From contig NZ_JAASAG010000014.1 of assembly GCF_012726265.1 (NCBI RefSeq), positions 62,001 through 126,000 on the forward strand: DNA of 64,000 nucleotides, read 5' to 3'. This document shows positions 35,332 to 41,955 of this stretch, piece after piece (within the stretch, counting starts at the first letter, position 1; each line of letters starts with the position of its first letter). This DNA is from Streptomyces sp. HNM0575 (lineage in GTDB: Bacteria; Actinomycetota; Actinomycetes; Streptomycetales; Streptomycetaceae). Below the pieces are notes generated by a model. That model did no database searches, had not been told where the DNA came from, and worked only from the letters and a program-made list of their open reading frames with translations. Position numbers and translations under genes: made by a program.

Positions 35332-36921
35332 ATGCGCGTACGCACGCTGGGCGCCGCCGCGGCGGGCCTTGCCGTCGCTCTCATGAGCGGAGCGGCATCC
35401 GCCGCCGAGGCGGCACCAACGAGCCCGGCGACAGGGGCTGTTGCGCCGAAGGCCGCACCGAAGTCGGCACTGAATTCGGCACCGAAGACCGGGCAGAAGG
35501 CCGCACCGAAAGCCGGGCCGAAAGCCGCACCGAAGGCCGCGGCCAAGGCGGGCTCGGTCCGGGAGGACTTCAACGGCGACGGCTTCCAGGACGTGGCCAC
35601 GGCCGCTCCCAACGCCACGGTCGCCGGCCACACCCGCGCCGGATACGTCGTGGTGAACTACGGCTCGGCGTCCGGGCTCGACCCCGAAGCGCACACGTAC
35701 ATCACGCAGAACAGCGCGGGCGTCCCGGGCGTCGCCGAGACCGACGACCGCTTCGGTGCCAGGCTCGTCGCCCGCGACCTCGACGGCGACGGCCTCACCG
35801 ACCTCGCGGTGCGCGCCTCGGCGGAACAGGTCGCGGCGACGAACAGCTACGGCACGGTGACCGTCCTCTGGGGCCGTACGGGCGGGATCAGCGGCCAGGA
35901 CGCCGCCACGATCGAGGCGCCGTCCGGCTCCAGCGGCTGGCAGGTCGGCGTCAATCTGACCGGCGGCGACTTCGACGGCGACGGGCACACCGACCTCTTC
36001 ATGCAGCACGCCGACGACTGGGAGTCCCGCTCGGTCCTCCGCGGGCCGTTCACGCGCGGCGGCGAGCCAGCGGGTGAGCAGGTCCTCGACATGTTCACCA
36101 CGGACAACGACATGTACACCGTCGCCGCGGGCGACATGACCGGCGACGGCATCGACGACCTGGCCACCTTCTACGTCTACGAGAACCACTCCGAGGGCGG
36201 CCGGTTCTGGCAGGGCACCTCCTCCGGCCTCTCGACCGACGCGAAGCAGCTGAGCTCCGCGGACGTGGCCGTAGTGGGAGACTTCGACAAGGACGGCAAG
36301 GGCGACCTCGCGACCCGTACGGTCCCGGGCGGCATCACGGAGGACCTCCCGTACGACCCGGGCACGGTCAAGATCTACTACGGCACCGCCGACGGCCCGA
36401 GCGCCACCCGCACCAGGACGATCACGCAGAACAGCGCGGGCGTTCCGGGCACCAGCGAGAAGGGCGACCAGTTCGGCGCCCGGCTGGACGCGGGCGACGT
36501 CGACGGCGACGGCTACGCGGACCTCGTCGCGGGAGTGCCGTTCGAGGCGATAGGAGCGAAACGGGCGGCGGGCGCGGCGGTGCTGCTCAAGGGCGGCTCC
36601 GGCGGGCTCAGCGGCACGGGCGCGCAGGCCTTCCACCAGGACACCGCGGGGATACCGGGGGTGGCGGAGTCCGGCGACCGCTTCGGCGGCGCGGTCCGGT
36701 TGCTCGACGTCACGAAGGACGCCAGGGCCGAACTCGCCGTCTCCGCACCGGAGGAGAACGGCACGGGCGCCGTCTGGTCCCTGCGCGGCACGTCCGGCGG
36801 CCTCACGGCGACGGGCTCCCTCGCGTTCAACCCGGTGGACCTGGGCATCCCGGCGAAGGGCGCGGGCTTCGGCACGTCCTTCGCCAACGAGAACGGGACG
36901 TCGCTCTACGCGCCGTACTGA
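35332..36921 (+). CDS. Secreted FG-GAP (integrin-alpha-like) repeat protein
   Basis: A 529-residue secreted protein. A signal peptide (about 1-27, ASAAEA) is followed by an Ala/Pro/Lys-repeat linker (about 40-75, repeated APK units). Then come about seven FG-GAP/VCBS blades, each with a calcium-binding DxDGDGxxD loop: DFNGDGFQD, DLDGDGLTD, DFDGDGHTD, DMTGDGIDD, DFDKDGKGD and DVDGDGYAD. The last blade (DVTKDARAE) has lost Ca ligands. Two near-identical TQNSAGVPG segments recur. It should form a seven-bladed calcium-stabilised beta-propeller outside the cell, used for adhesion or protein interaction. A strong ribosome binding site (GGAGGGG) precedes the ATG. Confidence 0.92.
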   Translation: MRVRTLGAAAAGLAVALMSGAASAAEAAPTSPATGAVAPKAAPKSALNSAPKTGQKAAPKAGPKAAPKAAAKAGSVREDFNGDGFQDVATAAPNATVAGHTRAGYVVVNYGSASGLDPEAHTYITQNSAGVPGVAETDDRFGARLVARDLDGDGLTDLAVRASAEQVAATNSYGTVTVLWGRTGGISGQDAATIEAPSGSSGWQVGVNLTGGDFDGDGHTDLFMQHADDWESRSVLRGPFTRGGEPAGEQVLDMFTTDNDMYTVAAGDMTGDGIDDLATFYVYENHSEGGRFWQGTSSGLSTDAKQLSSADVAVVGDFDKDGKGDLATRTVPGGITEDLPYDPGTVKIYYGTADGPSATRTRTITQNSAGVPGTSEKGDQFGARLDAGDVDGDGYADLVAGVPFEAIGAKRAAGAAVLLKGGSGGLSGTGAQAFHQDTAGIPGVAESGDRFGGAVRLLDVTKDARAELAVSAPEENGTGAVWSLRGTSGGLTATGSLAFNPVDLGIPAKGAGFGTSFANENGTSLYAPY

Positions 36922-37254
36922 GGCGTCCCGGGGACTGCGCTCGCGACAAGCGGCGTTCAACTCCCGTCGGAGGCCCGGTATTTCGACGGTTGGGTGACGG
37001 CGTGGCCGGGCGACGGCAAGGCGATGACCAGGGGGCCCGGCACGGTCGCGTGAACAGGTGCCTCGATGCCTGCCGGATACCCCGGTCTCGTCGACCGTCG
37101 CGCGCCTTCTCATCGGTCGGTTCGCGGCCTTCGGCGGGCCGTCAATCGTTCGATTGAAGATCCTTCGGCGCAGGTATCCGCCCCTTCGGGCGGGTACCTC
37201 TCTCCAGTCCCGACCCCCCTCTCCCAGGGGATACGCCTACTGGAAATCGAGGTG
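36922..37254. other. Intergenic leader upstream of a short peptide gene
   Basis: About 330 bp after the FG-GAP gene with no long gene. It should hold the promoter of the short peptide at 37261. An inverted repeat near 37168-37195 (ATCCGCCCCTTCGGGCGGGT) could form a small stem in the leader. Confidence 0.4.
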
Positions 37255-37260
37255 ATGGCC

Positions 37261-37317
37261 ATGCTGTCGAGCCTTCTCGACACCCTTCTGGGGCTGCTCC
37301 GCGGAATCATCGGCTAA
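37261..37317 (+). CDS. 18-residue amphipathic peptide (predicted)
   Basis: The frame encodes MLSSLLDTLLGLLRGIIG and stops at TAA. An ATG two codons upstream (37255) would add Met-Ala, but GAGG at 37249-37252 is spaced eight bases from the 37261 ATG, which favours the shorter form. The hydrophobic residues Leu2, Leu5, Leu6, Leu9, Leu12, Leu13, Ile16 and Ile17 fall on one face of an alpha-helix; Ser, Asp, Thr, Gly and Arg fall on the other. This is the pattern of small membrane-active peptides such as phenol-soluble modulins and delta-toxin, though it is shorter. It has no leader and no neighbours that would modify or export it. The call rests on codon context only, and no family is recognised. 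Confidence 0.5.
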   Translation: MLSSLLDTLLGLLRGIIG

Positions 37318-37435
37318 CGGATCTCCGATCGCACTCCCGGACCCTTCTGCGTGAGAGCGCGCCCCTCGCCCGCTTCCGTGCCGTTCCCGCCGGATCAGGC
37401 CCCCCGCCCCTCGTGCAAGAAGCTTCCGGCACGAC

Positions 37436-37469
37436 GAAGCCCCCGCCGAGCGAACTCGACGGGGGCTTC
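37436..37469. terminator. Hairpin after the tRNA cluster / peptide gene
   Basis: A perfect 10-bp stem, GAAGCCCCCG (37436-37445) and CGGGGGCTTC (37460-37469), with a 14-nt loop. It lies just beyond the 3' end of the minus-strand tRNA cluster and downstream of the plus-strand short peptide gene, so it could terminate both. Confidence 0.75.
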
Positions 37470-37486
37470 TCGCTGTTCAACTGCTG

Positions 37487-37560
37487 TGGCTGGGGCCGGG
37501 GTCGAACCGGCGACCTTCCGCTTTTCAGGCGGACGCTCGTACCAACTGAGCTACCCAGCC
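37487..37560 (-). tRNA. tRNA-Phe (GAA)
   Basis: The minus-strand cloverleaf has acceptor GGCTGGG/CCCAGCC, anticodon loop CTGAAAA (anticodon GAA), T-loop GTTCGACC and discriminator A. CCA is not encoded. It is the last gene of a Glu-Asp-Phe cluster. Confidence 0.97.
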
Positions 37561-37624
37561 CGGGATCTGGGGGCGAAGCCCCAGTCGGGTGGCCCTCAAG
37601 AGGTGCGGGACCTGATGAGGGAAG

Positions 37625-37699
37625 CGGTCCTGACGGGATTTGAACCCGCGGCCTCCACCTTGACAGGGTGGCGAGCACTCCAAACTGCTCCACAGGACC
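37625..37699 (-). tRNA. tRNA-Asp (GUC), copy 2
   Basis: Identical over its full 75 nt to the tRNA at 28263-28337: anticodon loop CTGTCAA, discriminator G, CCA not encoded. It is the middle gene of the Glu-Asp-Phe cluster. Confidence 0.97.
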
Positions 37700-37738
37700 A
37701 AGCGTCGCGCGAGGACAAGTCTCGCACAGTGTGGTGCG

Positions 37739-37811
37739 TGCCCCCAACGGGATTCGAACCCGTGCTACCGCCTTGAAAGGGCGGCGTCCTGGGCCACTAG
37801 ACGATGAGGGC
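37739..37811 (-). tRNA. tRNA-Glu (UUC)
   Basis: The minus-strand cloverleaf has acceptor GCCCTCA/TGGGGGC, anticodon loop CTTTCAA (anticodon TTC), T-loop GTTCGAAT and discriminator A. CCA is not encoded. It is the first gene of the three-tRNA cluster. Confidence 0.96.
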
Positions 37812-37895
37812 TGATGGCCCACCTGGGCGCTTCGCTAAGTCAGCGCGTCGGGGACGTGAGAAGCATATGGGATAGCGGAGCGTTCGCCAAAACGG

Positions 37896-39656
37896 TTACG
37901 GGGAGTTCGCCGGAGCAGGGCCGGCGGCGGGTCCGGGGCCGTACGAGCCCTCTTCGTGAGCGGCCGATCCCGGCGCGGACGACGACGAGGGCGAGGGGGA
38001 CGACGGCGACGAGGACGGGGACGTGGGCGAGGGGGAAGACGGTGAGGGGGAGGGGGACGAGCCCGTTTCGTCCTCCGCGAGGTGACGGGTGACCTCCGCC
38101 GTGGTCAGGCCGAGCCCGCCCAGCGTGATCTCGTCCCAGGCCTGGAGCTCCCCGCCGTCCCGGTCCATGTAGAGGACCGATGCGGAGACCTTCTGCGGCT
38201 GCTTCTTCTCCACCGCCCGCAGTCCGCCGCCGCCCGTGGACCCCTCGACCATCAGCCGGGTGTCCCGCGGCAGCATCTCGTTGCTGCGCTGGTGCGTGTG
38301 CCCGGCGAGGGCGAGCGGCACGAGTCCGTCGGTCTCCTTGGCCAGTACGGGGTTGTGCGATACGGCGATGTCGACGGGGGTGCCCGCCGCCTTCTGGGCG
38401 CGCAGTGCCAGGGCCAGGCGCCGCCCGTCCTTGCGTTCGCGCGGGTCCCCCTCGGGCTTGACGGAGCGGTCCGGCGTGAACTGGGGGTCGCCCCAGCCGG
38501 CCACGCGCAGTCCGGCGACGTTCAGCGGTACGCCGTCGTCGAGTACGTGGACGTCGCTGCCCTTCTTCTTGCCCAGCTCCTCGAAGGCCTTCTGCGTCTC
38601 GTCCGAGTCGTGGTTGCCGCGTACCCAGACGTACGGGGCGCCCAGGTCGGTCACCGGATCGAGGAAGCCGTTCTCGGCGGAGGTGCCGTGGTCCATCGTG
38701 TCGCCGGTGTCGATGATCGCGTCGATGTCGTACTGCTCGACGAGCGACTTGATGATCTGCCAGGCGGCCGGGTTGAGGTGGATGTCCGAGACGTGCAGCA
38801 CGCGGATCGTGGAGGGGTCGGGCTGGTACGCGGGGAGGGTGGAGGTCGCCTCGTAGAGCTTGGTCACGTTGGTGACGAGGCGGGCCAACTCCCGCTGGTA
38901 GACGTCGAAATCGGTGACGATGCTGCGGGCGTTGCCGACGACGGAGGGGGCGCCGGCGAGCAGGCCGGAGAACTTCGGTTCCAGGACCGACTTGGGGTTC
39001 CACGTCGCGTACGCCGTCGTACCCGAGGCCGCCAGCAGCGCCAGCGCGAGACCGCTCGCGGCGAGCGCGCGGCGCGGGCGCCGGTAGACGGCCAGGCCGA
39101 GTGCGCCTGCGCCGACGACCACGGCGACGGCGGAGCGCAGCGCGAGTTCGCCGGTGCCCGCCTGCACGTCGGAGGTGATCTCGTCCTCGAGGCCTTCCAG
39201 CCGTTCCGGGTGGTCGACGAGGGCGGAGGCGCGCTGCTGGTCGAGCTGGTCGACGTTCACGTCGAGGCGGAGAGGCGCGGCGTGGCTGCGCAGTTCGAGG
39301 GCGCCGAGCGGCGAGACGTTGACCCTGGTGCCGCCCGTGAGGGAGGGGCGGAGCGCCATCTTGGTGTCCACGGGGCCCACGGGCGCGTCGATGCTGCCCA
39401 CGATCAGCAGGCCGAGCCAGGCGCCGACGAGGGTGGTCGCGGCGAGGCCGAGGGCGCGTACGTACGGGCGGGGCGCGGGGGCGAGCGATGTCGCCGGGTC
39501 CGGGGTCGGGGCCGGTGCCGTGGTCCGTGCCGTGGCGCGGGTGGTCCACCGGGCCTTCCGGATGTTCCCGGCCTTGAGGAAGCGGGGGACCGGAGGTTTG
39601 CGTACCCAATGCGGCAGAGCGAGCGGTTTACGGGGCTTCCTGGCGTCGCGGCCCAT
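37896..39656 (-). CDS. Membrane-anchored calcineurin-like metallophosphoesterase
   Basis: A 586-residue protein. A basic, Pro-rich cytoplasmic tail (1-60) leads to a first membrane segment (GLAATTLVGAWLGLLIVGS, about 70-88). An extracytoplasmic stretch and two more segments follow near 170-220. The catalytic domain (about 280-530) has the binuclear-metal motifs HVSDIHLNP, DTGDTMDHG, VRGNHDSDE, VSHNP and LAGHTHQRS. The C-terminus (about 545-586) is a Ser/Pro repeat. The natural substrate is unknown. I prefer the ATG at 39656 (MGRDAR), which has AGGGGG upstream, over one ten codons earlier. It is divergent from the zincin/fluoride channel pair. Confidence 0.9.
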   Translation of the reverse strand: MGRDARKPRKPLALPHWVRKPPVPRFLKAGNIRKARWTTRATARTTAPAPTPDPATSLAPAPRPYVRALGLAATTLVGAWLGLLIVGSIDAPVGPVDTKMALRPSLTGGTRVNVSPLGALELRSHAAPLRLDVNVDQLDQQRASALVDHPERLEGLEDEITSDVQAGTGELALRSAVAVVVGAGALGLAVYRRPRRALAASGLALALLAASGTTAYATWNPKSVLEPKFSGLLAGAPSVVGNARSIVTDFDVYQRELARLVTNVTKLYEATSTLPAYQPDPSTIRVLHVSDIHLNPAAWQIIKSLVEQYDIDAIIDTGDTMDHGTSAENGFLDPVTDLGAPYVWVRGNHDSDETQKAFEELGKKKGSDVHVLDDGVPLNVAGLRVAGWGDPQFTPDRSVKPEGDPRERKDGRRLALALRAQKAAGTPVDIAVSHNPVLAKETDGLVPLALAGHTHQRSNEMLPRDTRLMVEGSTGGGGLRAVEKKQPQKVSASVLYMDRDGGELQAWDEITLGGLGLTTAEVTRHLAEDETGSSPSPSPSSPSPTSPSSSPSSPSPSSSSAPGSAAHEEGSYGPGPAAGPAPANSP

Positions 39657-39832
39657 GAGGCCCCCTATGCCCGCGTGGACGGGCACCTATGCGGAGCCGC
39701 CCGGACCATGCGCGGGAGCGGGCCCGGAACAGAGGTGGAGGGGACGCGATACGGCTGCGGAGGTGCGCCGGGGGCCCGACCGTGCCCGGGCCTGCCGTGC
39801 ACCGCGTACTGCCGTCTGGCGACAATGGCCGG

Positions 39833-40195
39833 GTGCTGGAGATGACGCGCGAGGACTTCGAGGAGCTGGTGGCCGAGGCGCTCGACCGCATTCCGCCCGA
39901 GCTGACGCGGCTGATGGACAACGTCGCTGTCTTCGTCGAGGACGAGCCGCCGGCCGAGGATCCGGAGCTGCTCGGTCTCTACGAGGGGACGCCGCTGACC
40001 GAGCGGGGCGAGTGGTACGCGGGCGTGCTGCCCGACCGGATCACGGTCTACCGGGGTCCGACGCTGCGCATGGTGGACGGCGAGAGCGGCGGCCGGGAGG
40101 GCGTCGTCACGGAGGTCGAGGTGACCGTCGTGCACGAGATCGCCCACCACTTCGGCATCGACGACGAGCGGCTGCATGAACTGGGGTACGGATGA
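39833..40195 (+). CDS. Minimal zinc metallopeptidase-like protein (zincin)
   Basis: A 120-residue soluble protein with the zinc motif HEIAHHFGIDDERLHELG near the C-terminus: HExxH, Gly-Ile and a downstream His/Glu. The N-terminal helix reads DFEELVAEALDRIPPELTRLMDNVAVFVEDEPP, as in the family of single-domain actinobacterial zincins often called possibly-metallopeptidases. GTG at 39833 (M-LEMTRED) is chosen from relatives; an ATG lies three codons in. The stop overlaps the ATG of the fluoride-channel gene (ATGA). Substrate unknown. Confidence 0.88.
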   Translation: MLEMTREDFEELVAEALDRIPPELTRLMDNVAVFVEDEPPAEDPELLGLYEGTPLTERGEWYAGVLPDRITVYRGPTLRMVDGESGGREGVVTEVEVTVVHEIAHHFGIDDERLHELGYG

Positions 40196-40713
40196 GCGGC
40201 TCCGGCCCCGGGTCCGACGTGCCGCCGCCGGGCCAGGGTGCCGTCGACCCCGACGTGGATCTGCACGTACCGGCCCAGCGGGCCGAGACCGCCGGACGCC
40301 ACGGGCTCGTGGTGCTCGCCGCCGTCGCCGTTGGGGGCGCACTCGGCGCGGTCGCGCGCCACGCGCTCGAACTGTGGCTCCCGGCGCGTGGGAGCGCCGG
40401 CTTCCCGTGGGGGATCTTCTTCGTCAACATCTCGGGCTGCGCCCTGATCGGCGTGCTGATGGCGCTGATCGCCGAGGGCGGCCGGGACGCGCGTACGCCC
40501 GCGCTGCTGCGGCCGTTCCTCGGCGTCGGCGTGCTGGGCGGTTACACGACCTTCTCGACGTACGCGGTCGCGGCGGCGCAGCTGCTGCGGGCGGGCGATC
40601 ATGCGGCGGCGACCGGCGCCGCGTATCTCGGCGCGACGCTGTTCGGCGCCCTCGCCGCGGTATGGGCGGGGGCGGCGGCCACCCGCGCACTGCCTTCGGT
40701 ACGGAAGCGGTGA
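40192..40713 (+). CDS. crcB: Fluoride-specific ion channel CrcB/Fluc
   Basis: A 173-residue membrane protein of the Fluc family, which exports toxic fluoride. After an N-terminal polar tail (about 35 residues) there are four hydrophobic segments. The conserved pore residues are in GGALGAVARHALE, FVNISGCALIG (Asn that lines the pore) and GGYTTFSTYA (Phe-box and Na-site Thr). Actinomycetes often carry two adjacent crcB genes for a heterodimer; only one copy is present here, so it may work as a homodimer or with a partner elsewhere. It is coupled by a 4-bp overlap to the zincin gene. No crcB riboswitch was recognised. Confidence 0.93.
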   Translation: MSGSGPGSDVPPPGQGAVDPDVDLHVPAQRAETAGRHGLVVLAAVAVGGALGAVARHALELWLPARGSAGFPWGIFFVNISGCALIGVLMALIAEGGRDARTPALLRPFLGVGVLGGYTTFSTYAVAAAQLLRAGDHAAATGAAYLGATLFGALAAVWAGAAATRALPSVRKR

Positions 40714-41049
40714 CCGACCGCTCGACCGCCCACCCGCCCACGACGACTTGTTCGGCGTTCTCGTACGAGACGGATGCCGCGGCCGACCGAACCGAACGCC
40801 GCCGCGGAACAACGACGTTGGCGATCACGGCCGGGCCGGTGCCTGCCGTGCGGGGGGGGGGGTGGCAGTCGCCGGACTCGCCCTCGCGCGCGGCGTGTTG
40901 GGGCGACGGTTCGCGTGACCTGTTGCGCGGCGCGGCAGTTGAGCAGGGCGTCCGCCGGTGTTTGCCGTGTTTGCCGGTCCGCTCTCTCGCCTCGACCGAC
41001 CGACCGTCCATCCCGTCCAGTCCTTCCCGCGTGCCCTGGAGGCCCCGCC
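40714..41049. other. Gene-free segment with an 11-G tract
   Basis: A 336-bp stretch after crcB with no gene that I would defend. A homopolymer of eleven G (40852-40862) stands out; such tracts slip in replication and in sequencing. No trace of a second crcB was found on reading the frames. The segment next to 41050 contains the ribosome binding site GGAGG of the following lipoprotein gene. Confidence 0.5.
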
Positions 41050-41703
41050 GTGCGCTCGTCCCGTTTTCCGGGCTCCGCAGACCCCCGCGCCGTGCCGGGT
41101 CCGGAGGGCTGTTCCCGCTCGACTTCCCCCGGCCGTAAGGGAGTTCGCGCACCCGTCGTCCGTACGGTCGCTCGCACCGCCGCCCGCGCGGTGGCCGGCG
41201 CCATGGTGCTCGCGGTGCTGTCCGGATGCATGACGGTACGGGGCGAGGGAGCGGACGGCGGCGGGTCCGTCCGGCGTGACGGCTCGTCCTCGGCGGGCGC
41301 GGGCACGGGCACGGAGGTCCCGGAGGGCGGGCTCGGCCGGAGCCTGCGGCGCCAGGGCGAGCAAGGACCCGGGCAGGACCACCGGCATCGGCGGGGGCGT
41401 GAGCACGAGCACGGCAGGTCCGGCGGCGGCGCGGAAGCCCGCAAGCGGCACTCCGGGACCGGTGAGGGCACGAAGCGGCGCCATGCGCACGAGGGCGCCG
41501 ACTCCGGTGCGGGGCACCACAGTTCGGGCGGCACGTCCGGCCGTACGGACCGCCCCGCCCGGCCGCGGCCCACTCCTCCTTCGCGTCCCCGTCCGCCGGC
41601 ACCGCCCGAGCCGAGTGTGCCGAAGCCCACTCCCACCCGGACCCGGCCGCCGCAGCCCCCTCAGCCGTCGACGGCGGTGCCGGCGCCGCCCACCAGGCGA
41701 TAG
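41050..41703 (+). CDS. Putative lipoprotein with His-rich and Pro-rich regions
   Basis: A 217-residue exported lipoprotein candidate. The GTG start is supported by GGAGG eight bases upstream. A long basic n-region (1-30) leads to a hydrophobic core AVAGAMVLAVLSGC with lipobox LSGC. The mature part has a Gly/Ser linker, then His/Arg/Glu-rich stretches (DHRHRRGREHEHG, HAHEGADSGAGHHSSGG) and a C-terminal Pro/Arg/Ser region (about 165-217) that could span the cell wall. No domain is recognised. His-rich segments could bind metal ions, but this is speculation. The long n-region suggests the start might be nearer the hydrophobic core. Confidence 0.65.
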   Translation: MRSSRFPGSADPRAVPGPEGCSRSTSPGRKGVRAPVVRTVARTAARAVAGAMVLAVLSGCMTVRGEGADGGGSVRRDGSSSAGAGTGTEVPEGGLGRSLRRQGEQGPGQDHRHRRGREHEHGRSGGGAEARKRHSGTGEGTKRRHAHEGADSGAGHHSSGGTSGRTDRPARPRPTPPSRPRPPAPPEPSVPKPTPTRTRPPQPPQPSTAVPAPPTRR

Positions 41704-41955
41704 TTCCGTCAGGGGAGGTGAGGAGGCCGACGGGAGGGCCGCGGCGGGGCCGCGGACCGTCTCCGATCTCATTTGCGCGGCGCACCTCAGGGTGCGTATG
41801 CTGGTTGATCGTTTGATCCCATTTGCCCGGCGCCCTTGCAGAGCGCGCCGCGTGGCGCGTTTCTCTCAGCCGTGGCTGACCGCATAGAGGCGGTCTTTTG
41901 CGAATTCACGGAGTCTGGGCGCGTGCTGCTGAACTCCGGAAGGTTCGCACTTCGC

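Noticed and set aside
40774..41049. Upstream in-frame extension of the lipoprotein gene through the G tract
   Set aside because: It would place 92 Arg/Cys-rich residues before the signal sequence; the GGAGG-supported GTG at 41050 is a better start.
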